A stretch of 27,408 nucleotides of DNA from JAADHX01 sp964569385 (GCA_964569385.1 CAZMUM010000055.1:1-27408); one strand, 5' to 3'; shown: positions 15,801 through 22,436, counted from the first letter of the stretch. Translations and numbers: made by a program. The notes: generated by a model not told the origin, from the sequence alone.

Positions 15801-16516
15801 CCGACACCGTCGGGGCGAAGCTCGGCATCGACTTGATCGACGTAACGGCGCAGTATGGGCGAGAGGTATGCATCGACAACAGTGGTGTCGCCGCGCGAAA
15901 CCAGCTTCATCAGCGGGCTCACCTCGTGGCTAACCGAGACTTGGCCGAACCCGATCTCGCGAGCCAGAGCCGCGACCGCAGCTTCATTTTCGGCGTAACG
16001 GTAGCCATGCATGAAAGCAATGGCAACCGAGTCGAACCCATCGGCGCGGACACGCTCGAGGTCGTGACGCACCGAGTCTAGATTGAGGGCAACAATCACC
16101 TCACCTCGAGCCGATACGCGCTCATCGACCTCGACAACTTCGGAGTACAGCATCTCGGGCAGCACGATATCGAGGGCAAATAGGTCGGGTCTGGCTTGGT
16201 AGCCGATCCGGAGGGCATCGGCAAAACCCTTTGTTGTCACAAACACGGTGGGTTCGCCAGCGCGTTCGAGAAGGGCGTTGGTGGCCACCGTCGTGCCCAT
16301 CTTCACCGAGTCGATTAGTTCGGCCGGTACCGACGCCGTCGCATCCAGATCGAGTAACTCGCGGATCCCTTGCAGGGCAGCATCGGTGTACTGCCGCGGG
16401 TTCTCCGAAAGCAACTTGTGGGTTACTAGCGCCCCGTCGGGCCTGCGGGCCACAACGTCGGTAAAGGTGCCGCCGCGATCGATCCAGAACTGCCAGCCTG
16501 TGCTCGTGTTGGTCAT
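12878..16516 (-). CDS. 5-oxoprolinase (ATP-hydrolysing), fused HyuA/HyuB type
   Basis: The 1212-aa enzyme is predicted to hydrolyse 5-oxo-L-proline (pyroglutamate) to L-glutamate with ATP, in the cytoplasm. The N-terminal hydantoinase-A half starts with FWIDRGGTFTDVVARRPDG (residues 10-28), the phosphate-binding motif typical of fused oxoprolinases. SGPAGGVVGM (265-274), GFDMGGTSTDVSHF (288-301) and VCFGGAGGQHACLVADRLG (456-474) follow. The hydantoinase-B half runs from about residue 697 (DPVQLEIFNNLFMNIAEQMG) to the end. Its C-terminus is rich in glycine (GGDGKNRGGDGVVRR, GGGHPGAVG). The length matches fused bacterial and eukaryotic 5-oxoprolinases. Hydantoinase activity is an alternative, but those enzymes are usually two polypeptides. 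ATG 16516 overlaps the cyclophilin stop (ATGA). Confidence 0.9.
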   Translation of the reverse strand: MTNTSTGWQFWIDRGGTFTDVVARRPDGALVTHKLLSENPRQYTDAALQGIRELLDLDATASVPAELIDSVKMGTTVATNALLERAGEPTVFVTTKGFADALRIGYQARPDLFALDIVLPEMLYSEVVEVDERVSARGEVIVALNLDSVRHDLERVRADGFDSVAIAFMHGYRYAENEAAVAALAREIGFGQVSVSHEVSPLMKLVSRGDTTVVDAYLSPILRRYVDQVDAELRPDGVGPKLMFMQSNGGLTDAHQFQGRDALLSGPAGGVVGMVRTAVAAGFDRLIGFDMGGTSTDVSHFAGELERTHETQVAGVRVRAPMINIHTVAAGGGSILHFDGSRMRVGPDSAGADPGPACYGNGGPLAITDCNVLLGKLQPDYFPAVFGPSGDQRLDGDVVRTKFDTLAAEISAASGVQQTVESVAAGFLTIAVENMANAIKKISVQRGYDVTSYTLVCFGGAGGQHACLVADRLGITRVHLHPHAGVLSAVGIGLADIRHVADQTVELALTAVALGALDHRWQDLETRGRAAVAKQGVADSHITLTRRLGLRYEGSDTALLVDAGASVDVVSAFEATHSARFGFVSDRPLIVESMQVETVGTADADAEIGASIKGPESEAALTAHQVVMAGQRITTPFFERSAVAIGDPIDGPAVLIEPTGTTVVEPGWQASVLPNSDLVLERTVALPDRTAVGTTVDPVQLEIFNNLFMNIAEQMGVVLENTAASVNIKERLDFSCAIFDPTGDLIANAPHMPVHLGSMSESIKSIIAQNPTMQPGDVYVMNAPYNGGTHLPDITVIKPVFNETSTSIIFYVASRGHHADVGGTVPGSAPANSTSVDEEGILLDNELLVVDGRFREEHIHSLLTQPPYPARNAAQNIADLKAQVAACEKGTSELIAVIAQYGLDVVHAYMDHVQDNAEESVRRVIDTLDNCSFVGKMDDGNQVQVEITVDHADRTARIDFSGTSPTHPGNYNAPSAIAHAAVLYVFRCLVDDDIPLNAGCMKPIELVLPTPSMINPSYPAAVIAGNVETSQLIVDTLFGAVGIMAEAQGTMNNFIWGNDVHQYYETICGGAGATANRAGCDAVHTHMTNARLTDPEVLEWRHPVRLETFHIRHGSGGDGKNRGGDGVVRRVRFDEAMEINVLAGHRIVAPYGVGGGHPGAVGHNRKIAADGTVTEFGPTAQTTVEPGDFFEIETPGGGGFGAPETAPCVHER

Positions 16517-17088
16517 GATCGCACTGCCGAACGAATGACAACTGGCTCGGTCAGGATCTGACCCTCAAGCATCGAGATCTTCGTCGGACCCGCAGTTTCG
16601 GATGCGGCGATGCGGTCGAGCACGTCTAGCCCGTAATCGACCTGGGCAAATGCCGGAAACCCTCTCTCGTCTGGTTCGGTGCGTCCGCCCCGGTCGAGTT
16701 GGGTGAACGTGCCGAGGCAGAAGAACATGTCGGCAATGACGCTGCCGTCGCCTGGCAGATCGCGTCCAAGCGAAACGACGCCACGCCGGTGTCGCAGTCC
16801 AGACTCGTCGGTAGTCTCGAACTTCGACAGAGTCGGGAGCACAAGCGGGTCTTGCTCACGGGAAGCGTCGCCGAGCACGGTGTCGAACGGGCCACCTTGG
16901 ACAAGGCGAGGGCCGCCGGGGAGGCCGAGTGTGGTTGATCGATACAGGGTCGTGCCGTCGTATGCGCCGTCGTCGATGAGCGCTGTCACATAATTCACAG
17001 CGATTGGGGCCAGGTCGGGCCGCAGCGTCAAACGAATCTCGCCAGCGGACGTATCGAGGGTGACCGTCTCGACGGACAGACTCGTCAC
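16513..17088 (-). CDS. cyclophilin-type peptidyl-prolyl isomerase family protein (divergent)
   Basis: The 191-aa cyclophilin-fold protein has no signal peptide. Family landmarks are the first strand TVTLDTSAGEIRLTLRPDLAP, the helix VNYVTALIDDGAYDGTTLYR, RLVQGGPFD (the VQGG core), HRRGVVSLGRD, a MFFCLG strand, and FAQVDYGLDVLDRIA. Compared with classical cyclophilin A, the GSQFFI segment is ADMFFCLG, and no histidine is obvious at the position of His126. Isomerase activity may therefore be reduced. The GTG start at 17088 overlaps the stop of a 45-codon ORF (GTGA). Its own stop overlaps the 5-oxoprolinase start (ATGA). This tight coupling implies a joint function, perhaps folding or handling of the oxoprolinase, but that is inference. 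Confidence 0.82.
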   Translation of the reverse strand: MTSLSVETVTLDTSAGEIRLTLRPDLAPIAVNYVTALIDDGAYDGTTLYRSTTLGLPGGPRLVQGGPFDTVLGDASREQDPLVLPTLSKFETTDESGLRHRRGVVSLGRDLPGDGSVIADMFFCLGTFTQLDRGGRTEPDERGFPAFAQVDYGLDVLDRIAASETAGPTKISMLEGQILTEPVVIRSAVRS

Positions 17089-17222
17089 AGCTTGATCAGC
17101 TCGAATACCGACTCTCTCATTGCGGTGAGCCCGGCGCGGCTGAACCGCTCATTCGTGACCTGGCGGGTTTCGAGGTGTTCGGCCAGAAACACCATGTCGA
17201 GGCTCTTTCCACACAGCTGCAT
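17085..17222 (-). CDS. small ORF, 45 aa, coupled to the cyclophilin gene
   Basis: Translating the minus strand from the ATG at 17222 gives MQLCGKSLDMVFLAEHLETR followed by a 25-residue tail ending in FELIKL and TGA. The TGA overlaps the cyclophilin GTG in the GTGA configuration, the same style of overlap as the next junction downstream. That supports a real coding unit. A weak AGGG lies 8-9 nt before the ATG. The protein is amphipathic and mostly helical, without a signal peptide or membrane helix. I do not recognise it. It could instead be a leader peptide whose translation controls the cyclophilin-oxoprolinase genes. Confidence 0.5.
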   Translation of the reverse strand: MQLCGKSLDMVFLAEHLETRQVTNERFSRAGLTAMRESVFELIKL

Positions 17223-17275
17223 TCGGCGACCCTATCGACTACGCCTGACGATGACCATCCTGGCAGACTGATCGT

Positions 17276-18091
17276 GTGACTAGTCGAAGTGACTTTGCGG
17301 GTGGAAACCAGACCTACTTGCGAGACGTTCAGTACGGCGACGGTGCCAAACTCGATGTCAGAACAGCGCTGCACCAACGGTTCTCGTCGGCGACGGTTGC
17401 GTTTCCAGACTTCGCCGCCTCGTTGGTCGACTGGACCGACCATACGCGGGTGCTCGAATGCGGTACTGGCACCGGTCGGTTCTGGGACAACAGTTTCGCC
17501 CATAAGGCATCGTCGTTAACACTCACCGACCTCTCCCCCGGAATGGTCCAAGAAGCAGTTTCACGGGCTCGAAGGAACGGCTTCGATGACGTCACCGGCA
17601 ACGAGTGCGACGTTCAGGAGCTTCGGTACGAGGACGATTCCTTTGATGTCGTCGTCGCCAACCACATGCTCTATCACGTACCTGATCCAGACCTAGCAGT
17701 CGCCGAGCTCGCCAGAGTTCTGCGTCCCGGCGGTTCGCTGCTGGCTGCCACAAACGGTTACGGCCACATGGACGCGATGAACGACGCCATCGCCGAAGTG
17801 TTCGGCGGTCACGGCGAGGGGCTGTACGAGGTCTTCGGCATCGACACCGGCGAGGCCCGCCTGCGAGAACAGTTCACCCGCGTCGCATGGCATGCCTATG
17901 ACAACGACCTCTTCGTCACCGATGCCCAAGCCGCTATCGCCTACGGATTGTCGTTTCCGCCGGGCGAAACCGCAACAGATGCTCAAGCCGTCGAGTTTGG
18001 CGCTGCCATTCGAAGCCGCTTCGTGGACGGCCAAATGCGAATCCGCACCCGCACCGGGGCTTTTGTTTGCAAGGCCAAACGGCACGCATAG
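17276..18091 (+). CDS. class I SAM-dependent methyltransferase
   Basis: The 271-aa protein is a cytoplasmic methyltransferase of the Methyltransf_11 type. The SAM-binding motif I is VLECGTGTGRFWD (residues 59-71). An acidic strand end follows at D85 in LTLTDLSPGM, then the motif DDSFDVVVANHMLYHVPDPD (120-139) and the post-motif LARVLRPGGSLLAATNGYGH. The glycine-rich loop and D85 are intact, so it should bind SAM. The substrate cannot be read; the family includes small-molecule, lipid-quinone and tRNA modifiers. GTG 17276 is chosen because the coding frame begins there. No clear ribosome-binding site precedes it, so initiation may be leaderless. It is divergent from the oxoprolinase operon across 53 bp. 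Confidence 0.87.
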   Translation: MTSRSDFAGGNQTYLRDVQYGDGAKLDVRTALHQRFSSATVAFPDFAASLVDWTDHTRVLECGTGTGRFWDNSFAHKASSLTLTDLSPGMVQEAVSRARRNGFDDVTGNECDVQELRYEDDSFDVVVANHMLYHVPDPDLAVAELARVLRPGGSLLAATNGYGHMDAMNDAIAEVFGGHGEGLYEVFGIDTGEARLREQFTRVAWHAYDNDLFVTDAQAAIAYGLSFPPGETATDAQAVEFGAAIRSRFVDGQMRIRTRTGAFVCKAKRHA

Positions 18092-18136
18092 TTCGCGACA
18101 CCTGGGGATGTCCTCGCGACCGTTGAGCGCTTGAAA

Positions 18137-18177
18137 TTGATGACGTGAGCCACATCAGTTGTAGCTCACGTCATCAA
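18137..18177. repeat. 14-bp perfect inverted repeat
   Basis: Positions 18137-18150 are the exact reverse complement of 18164-18177, separated by 13 nt. The repeat lies 45 bp after the methyltransferase stop and 50 bp before the antitoxin start. It could form a strong RNA hairpin that ends or stabilises methyltransferase mRNA, although no T-run follows on either strand. It could also be a protein-binding site. The arms contain ACGTGA, a core that also occurs in the toxin-antitoxin operator just downstream. Confidence 0.6.
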
Positions 18178-18200
18178 CTTGGTATCGGCCTGGAGCCATT

Positions 18201-18218
18201 TGTATCACACGTGATACA
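18201..18218 (+). promoter_or_regulatory. palindromic operator of the toxin-antitoxin operon
   Basis: TGTATCAC and GTGATACA are perfect 8-bp inverted arms around a 2-bp centre, ending 9 bp before the antitoxin ATG. Phd/YefM and VapB antitoxins typically bind such palindromes to repress their own operon. Position and symmetry make autoregulation by the downstream product likely. The right arm overlaps the candidate -10 element. Confidence 0.7.
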
Positions 18219-18220
18219 CT
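18215..18220 (+). promoter_or_regulatory. candidate -10 element of the toxin-antitoxin promoter
   Basis: TACACT ends 7 bp before the antitoxin ATG. A start of transcription 6-8 bp downstream would fall on or next to the A of the ATG, giving a leaderless mRNA. No ribosome-binding site is present in the 7 bases before the ATG, in agreement with this. No good -35 hexamer is seen at 16-18 bp spacing. Confidence 0.35.
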
Positions 18221-18227
18221 GTTCGTC

Positions 18228-18464
18228 ATGGGTGAAGTGTCGATTAGAGAGCTACGCAATCATGGCGGCGACGTAGTAGATCGTGTCGCTCGAGGCGAAC
18301 ACCTGACCATCACGCGTAGCGGCAAGCCAGTAGCCGAACTTCGCCCCCTCGCGGCGCCACCGGCCTCAACTGCTGAACTAGTCCAGAGACGTGCCCATCT
18401 TCCCGCCGTCGATGCGACAAAGTTGAGAGCTGACATCGACGCGCTGATCGACCCATCACTGTGA
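18228..18464 (+). CDS. antitoxin, Phd/YefM (VapB-like) family
   Basis: The 78-aa antitoxin has an N-terminal DNA-binding and dimer domain: VSIRELRNHGGDVVDRVARG, then EHLTITRSGKPVAELRPL, the signature of the Phd/YefM superfamily. The C-terminal part (about residues 45-78, QRRAHLPAVDATKLRADIDALI) should be flexible until it wraps the toxin. It neutralises the PIN toxin encoded immediately downstream and, with it, represses the operon at the 18201-18218 palindrome. The ATG at 18228 has no ribosome-binding site, consistent with a leaderless message. Its stop overlaps the toxin GTG (GTGA), which couples their translation. Confidence 0.9.
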   Translation: MGEVSIRELRNHGGDVVDRVARGEHLTITRSGKPVAELRPLAAPPASTAELVQRRAHLPAVDATKLRADIDALIDPSL

Positions 18465-18871
18465 CAACACGTGGAGTGCTCGACACGAGCACATTGATTC
18501 TCCTCGGACGAATCACCGACACCGAGAGCCTTCCCGGCGAGGCCTACATCACTGCGGTCACGCTGGCTGAGTTGTCAGTCGGTCCCTTGGTGGCCAAATC
18601 TGATCAGGAGCGAGCGGCTCGCCAGGCTCACCTACAGGCAGCCGAAGCCGACTTCGACCCACTCCCATTCGATGCTGCGGCTGCTCGTGCATTTGGTCAG
18701 GTGGCAGCATCCCTACGGCGCCGCGGCCGCACCCCCGCGGCGCGCGCCTACGACGCCCTGATTGCCGCAACCGCAGTTGCAAACGACATGGCGGTTCACA
18801 CGTGCAATCCGACTGACTTCGACGGTATCGAGGCCCTCGAAGTGATCCGAGTGCCTCACCCCGATCACTAG
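18461..18871 (+). CDS. PIN-domain ribonuclease toxin, VapC family
   Basis: The 136-aa toxin is a single PIN domain and is predicted to be a Mg2+-dependent RNase that cuts specific RNAs (tRNA or rRNA in studied VapCs). The acidic active-site residues are present: D8 in VLDTST, E37 in LAELSVG, D98 in AYDALIAATA and D119 in NPTDFDGI. It therefore looks active. Length is typical (about 130-140 aa). GTG 18461 overlaps the antitoxin stop by 4 nt. The pair sits between a methyltransferase and a two-component system with only 24 bp to the convergent regulator. I see no flanking repeats that would mark the insertion. Confidence 0.92.
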   Translation: MTTRGVLDTSTLILLGRITDTESLPGEAYITAVTLAELSVGPLVAKSDQERAARQAHLQAAEADFDPLPFDAAAARAFGQVAASLRRRGRTPAARAYDALIAATAVANDMAVHTCNPTDFDGIEALEVIRVPHPDH

Positions 18872-18895
18872 TGCACATGTCGCACCTCCGGCTCC

Positions 18896-19558
18896 CTACT
18901 CAGCCAACCACATGAGCACGGCCTTGACCCGCGAATGCGAGCTGGCCTCGTCGCCTAGATCGAGCTTTGAGAATATCGAGTTGATGTGTTTGGCTACAGC
19001 CTTGTGGCTAAGGGTCAGTTTCTCGGCCACCGCGGCGTTGTTCAACCCCTCGGCGATGTAACTCAAGACCTCGGCTTCTCTTGGAGTTAGGCGGTCGATT
19101 GCGGTCGGCGTCTTGCGGCGGCTCGTAACGAGCATCTCTATAATGGACCCATCTACGGCCGATCCACCCGCGGCAACCGAGCGCACGGCCCGCTCCATTT
19201 CGGCGACGTTCACCTTGTCCTTCAGCAGGTAGCCGAGGCGATCCGATCCGTCTTCGAACAGGTCGAGCACGTACTCGGGTTCGGCAAACTGCGAGAGCAC
19301 GACAACCCCGATGTCGTGATACTCGGCCCGCAGTGATCGCGCTGCCACGATGCCTTCGTCGGTGTTGGTGGGAGGCATACGAATATCGGTCACCACAACG
19401 TCGGGGCGGTGGGTTGCAGCTGCATCCAAGAGAGACGGTAGGTCGTCACACTCGGCTACTACCTCGACGTCAGGTATCAGAGCCAATACCGCGGCGACTC
19501 CTTGCCTTATCAGCTCATGATCATCGGCCAACACCACACGAAGCTCGCTCATGGCCAT
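18896..19558 (-). CDS. two-component response regulator, NarL/LuxR family
   Basis: The 220-aa regulator has an N-terminal receiver (about residues 6-125) with acidic D12/D13, phospho-acceptor D58 in VVVTDIRMPP, S89 in VVVLSQF, and K113 in GYLLKDKV. The C-terminal LuxR-type helix-turn-helix (157-218) has LTPREAEVLSYIAEGL and AVAKHINSIFSKL. All key residues are intact. It should be phosphorylated by the divergent kinase at 19676 and bind DNA as a dimer. I chose the ATG at 19558, just before the first receiver strand; 19552 is an equally possible ATG. The frame runs to 19621, but the extra residues are not family-like. Targets are unknown; the kinase-lipoprotein operon next door is an obvious candidate. 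Confidence 0.92.
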   Translation of the reverse strand: MAMSELRVVLADDHELIRQGVAAVLALIPDVEVVAECDDLPSLLDAAATHRPDVVVTDIRMPPTNTDEGIVAARSLRAEYHDIGVVVLSQFAEPEYVLDLFEDGSDRLGYLLKDKVNVAEMERAVRSVAAGGSAVDGSIIEMLVTSRRKTPTAIDRLTPREAEVLSYIAEGLNNAAVAEKLTLSHKAVAKHINSIFSKLDLGDEASSHSRVKAVLMWLAE

Positions 19559-19675
19559 TGATCGTAGATCCCACCTGTCCCACCAACGCCAAGAACACCC
19601 ACTATCGCGTACTACATGCACCCCTTCACTACGGACTCGCGTTCACTACAGTCTTCCGGTGATGACAGTCTCGCG
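19559..19675. promoter_or_regulatory. divergent promoter region between regulator and kinase
   Basis: This 117-bp region lies between the response regulator (minus) and histidine kinase (plus) starts. It must drive both. I see no convincing -35/-10 pair and no clear palindrome that would mark a regulator binding site. Neither gene has a strong ribosome-binding site. Confidence 0.35.
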
Positions 19676-20914
19676 ATGAATAGGACAGGGCCGGGTTTTC
19701 GCACCGAGGACGCGACCGAACTGGATCGGCGGTTTCTGCGACAGTTCATCGTCTTTGACAGGGTCGGCGTAACCGCGGGCGCTGCCTTCGTTGTTGTGGC
19801 CAACGTGGCCTTCCTCGACAACAGCACCGTGTGGGGAATCGTCCCGGTACTTCTCGGACTTACCGCTGTGCTAACCGTCGCCCTGCGACTGACCGACAAA
19901 CACGAGACGCTTCGGCCGCTCGTCCTCATCGCCGTAGGTAACTGGGCCGTGGCCATAGTAATGCCGATGTTCTTGCCGATCCTGTGGCCGGTCATGATTC
20001 TCACCGTTCTGGCGCCGATTGTTCTGGCCGCACCCCATCTCGAAAGGGGCCGAATCTACGTTGCCCTCGGCCTCAGCGGTGTCGTGACGGCGTTGGTCGC
20101 ATCGATCGGGCTCTTGAACGACGACGGTGGCGCAATTCCCGACATCGACGATGAAGTCGAGTTGATGATTGTCATTGGCTCTCTGGTCGCCCAGATCGTT
20201 CCAATCGGATTCATCGCCTGGCACAACAACAGGCGCCAGCGCCAACAGATCATTCGGGTGCTGGAGCTAAACGACTCACTGCGGGATTCGCGTTCTGAGG
20301 TTGTGTCTTCGAGGCGTCGAGTGGCCGAGGTCGCCGACACGGAACGACGCCGACTCGAACGCGACCTACACGATGGCGCCCAACAACGGCTCGTTGCGCT
20401 CGGCGTGCGAGTCCGCCTGCTCGACAAGCAGATCACCGATGACGACATCCGGGCCAGGGTCGCCGAACTGAGCCACGAGCTCGATGGGGCGGTCACTGAA
20501 CTGCGCGATCTGGCCCACGGAATTTACCCAACCCTGCTCCAGACACACGGACTAGCAGCGGCACTTCGAGCGGTGGCTCGTCGCAGCCCTTCTCTGGTTG
20601 AAGTGGTTGGCAGCGAAGGCGACGGAATCGGCACGGCCACATCGGCGGCGTTGTACTTCGTCGCTCTCGAAGCGCTCACCAATGCCGCCAAACATGCTCC
20701 AGGCGCAGCAGTTCGGATCGAACTCAGCCGCACCAACCTTGAGTTGACTCTCAAGATCGAAGATGATGGCCCGGGTTTTGACTCGGGCCTCCCAGGGAAC
20801 TCACATGGCTTACAGAACATGAGAGACCGCTCGGCTGCCGCCGGAGGCAATCTAACCGTGACCTCGACACCCGGAGCGGGCTGCACTATCGAGGCCACGG
20901 TGACGGTTCGATGA
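19676..20914 (+). CDS. sensor histidine kinase, HisKA_3 (NarX/DesK) type
   Basis: The 412-aa membrane kinase begins with an N-terminal sensor of about six hydrophobic helices (roughly residues 32-48, 53-71, 81-98, 102-119, 127-147, 162-182) with very short loops, so it probably senses the membrane or an intramembrane partner. A coiled segment (190-225) leads to the dimerisation helix ERRRLERDLHDGAQQRLVAL with phospho-acceptor H232. The ATPase domain shows the N box (EALTNAAKHAPG, N336), G1 box (DDGPGF, 363-368) and G2 segment (HGLQNMRDR). All motifs are intact. I chose ATG 19676; an upstream ATG at 19616 is possible. The stop overlaps the start of the lipoprotein gene (ATGA), and the partner regulator is divergent. 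Confidence 0.92.
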   Translation: MNRTGPGFRTEDATELDRRFLRQFIVFDRVGVTAGAAFVVVANVAFLDNSTVWGIVPVLLGLTAVLTVALRLTDKHETLRPLVLIAVGNWAVAIVMPMFLPILWPVMILTVLAPIVLAAPHLERGRIYVALGLSGVVTALVASIGLLNDDGGAIPDIDDEVELMIVIGSLVAQIVPIGFIAWHNNRRQRQQIIRVLELNDSLRDSRSEVVSSRRRVAEVADTERRRLERDLHDGAQQRLVALGVRVRLLDKQITDDDIRARVAELSHELDGAVTELRDLAHGIYPTLLQTHGLAAALRAVARRSPSLVEVVGSEGDGIGTATSAALYFVALEALTNAAKHAPGAAVRIELSRTNLELTLKIEDDGPGFDSGLPGNSHGLQNMRDRSAAAGGNLTVTSTPGAGCTIEATVTVR

Positions 20915-22071
20915 GCGATCGACTCCCAACCGGTACTTCACGAGCTCTGCGCGCCGTGGCGTTGTTGCTGGCCGTAGTGCTGATCGCCGGGTCGTGCGGA
21001 TCGAACATGTCGGTTGAAGACGATGGAGCGGGAACGCCAGTACTGGATTCGACAACTCTCGGAAACTCCATCGTCTTGCAACGCGTCACCATCAGCGACA
21101 CAGACCCTTTCGGGGTTGGGGGCAACGCGCTGACCCTGCTCGTGCCGGCTGGCTGGACCGTCACAGGTGGGCCGGTCTGGCGCCACGACAGGGCCAATCT
21201 GGTTACCGGAGAAGTCGTGGTCTCGAGCCCCGACGGGTTTAGCCAGGTTGAGTTTCTGCCCATCTTCTCTCAGGTGTGGCAAGACGGTGGTCTGTTCGGA
21301 TTCGGGGCCGGCGACAACTACCTGGGCGCCACGGTGCGGGCTCCGATTGGCAGCATCGTAGAGTTTCTAGCGTCCGTTGTGCTTCCGGCGGCGCGATCCG
21401 GACTGGCCTATGAGATCATCGCCGCCGAACCTCTCCCCGATGTTGCTAACGCCGTAGTCGCAGGTCTCCCGAACACTGAGTCCATAGCGGCGCGGGTACG
21501 AGTGCGATATCCGTTCGGCGAGGGTCCAGACTTGCTCGAAGAGTTCACAGTGGCTCTTAGTTTCACCACCAGCCCAGCCCTGCCAGGACTCACAAACTGG
21601 GCCCCTCACACTCTTTTCGCAATTCGTGCTCTTGAGCAAGACTTCGAGGCGGCCAGGCCGGTCCTTCAGACCATTGCCCAGTCGCCCGTGATCGACATCG
21701 ATTGGTTCGCTCGCTATCAGTACGTGCTCAATTTGTCCAGGCAGAACGGTCTCGATGCGATCGAGGGTGCGGGTCGCACGTCGCAGATCATCGCGGAGTT
21801 ATCCGACGAGACATTCGAGATCTACCGCGAGACCTACCGCAACGCTCAAGCGGTCAATGATCAGATCGCCAACCAGTTCGTGCAGGTTACTCGCGGCGTC
21901 GAGACCTACGACACGCCATTCGACGATGCCGGAATCCAGCTACCACTCACCTTCGATCGTGTATATGCCACCGATGATGGAACAGTGATCCTGTCTAACG
22001 ACCCGGCCTTCGATCCGGCCACGGAATTCCCCGGACTCACTTGGGAAATCCTCGAACCACGGCGACGCTGA
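20911..22071 (+). CDS. predicted lipoprotein of unknown function, coupled to the histidine kinase
   Basis: The 386-aa protein has a lipoprotein signal: basic N-terminus (MSDRLPTGTSRALR), hydrophobic core (AVALLLAVVLIA), and a GSC lipobox with Cys29. The mature part contains many strands and acidic residues: PAGWTVTGGPVWRHD (about 71-85), an FSFTTSPALPG-like stretch near 210, and a helical region from about 235 to 320 (AIRALEQDFEAARPVLQTIA). I do not recognise a domain. The ATG overlaps the kinase stop by 4 nt, so the protein is translationally coupled to the sensor kinase. It may provide the extracytoplasmic ligand-sensing part that the kinase lacks, or be the output of the system. Both are inference. 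Confidence 0.78.
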   Translation: MSDRLPTGTSRALRAVALLLAVVLIAGSCGSNMSVEDDGAGTPVLDSTTLGNSIVLQRVTISDTDPFGVGGNALTLLVPAGWTVTGGPVWRHDRANLVTGEVVVSSPDGFSQVEFLPIFSQVWQDGGLFGFGAGDNYLGATVRAPIGSIVEFLASVVLPAARSGLAYEIIAAEPLPDVANAVVAGLPNTESIAARVRVRYPFGEGPDLLEEFTVALSFTTSPALPGLTNWAPHTLFAIRALEQDFEAARPVLQTIAQSPVIDIDWFARYQYVLNLSRQNGLDAIEGAGRTSQIIAELSDETFEIYRETYRNAQAVNDQIANQFVQVTRGVETYDTPFDDAGIQLPLTFDRVYATDDGTVILSNDPAFDPATEFPGLTWEILEPRRR

Positions 22072-22436
22072 CTACACCGGGCCCCGCGAAGATCGAGCTT
22101 CCGCGCAACCGCGGAGGCGCCTCGAAGAGTCGTCTCGCCGGTTCGGCCCCGACCCATCGTCGCAGCTACCTCGACGTACGTATGGCGCTGCATCACCCTT
22201 AGCTCGACCGCTTCACGTCGAGACGGCGGGAACCTGTCCAGGTTGGTCGAATCATGGAAACCATGGGCGACAGATCGATCGACTCTCCGTTAGCGTCGAA
22301 AGTGGCTCAACTGCCAGCGTGCAATCGTATATAGCCAACCCTCAGCCCCAGCCCCGAGGTCTTTGAATCGACCAGCCGAGACCGAGCAGCTGTCGAGCAC
22401 TAGTTTGACAGTCGGTCACGCGAGAAGGAGGAGACA
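22072..22436 (+). other. 365-bp noncoding region upstream of the DUF899 gene
   Basis: No convincing gene is seen on either strand; the one minus-strand open frame here mostly overlaps the lipoprotein gene. Visible elements are a CATGG-AAA-CCATG inverted repeat around 22253-22265, a TATATA at 22328-22333 that could be a -10 but has no good -35, a TTGACA at 22415-22420 that is too close to the start codon to be its -35, and the strong ribosome-binding site before 22437. It probably holds the promoter of the downstream gene. Confidence 0.4.
22426..22431 (+). promoter_or_regulatory. strong ribosome-binding site for the DUF899 gene
   Basis: A perfect AGGAGG lies 5 nt before the ATG at 22437, inside a longer GAAGGAGGAG purine run. 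It is the best ribosome-binding site in the window and fixes the start. It suggests this protein is made at a higher level than its neighbours when the gene is transcribed. Confidence 0.75.

Noticed and set aside
12878..16516. Calling the fused HyuA/HyuB protein an N-methylhydantoinase
   Set aside because: Those enzymes are generally separate A and B polypeptides. The single 1212-aa chain and its opening motif fit 5-oxoprolinase better, though activity is not proven.
22415..22420. Consensus TTGACA as a -35 element
   Set aside because: A -10 at normal spacing would fall on the ribosome-binding site and start codon at 22437, and no -10-like sequence is there.
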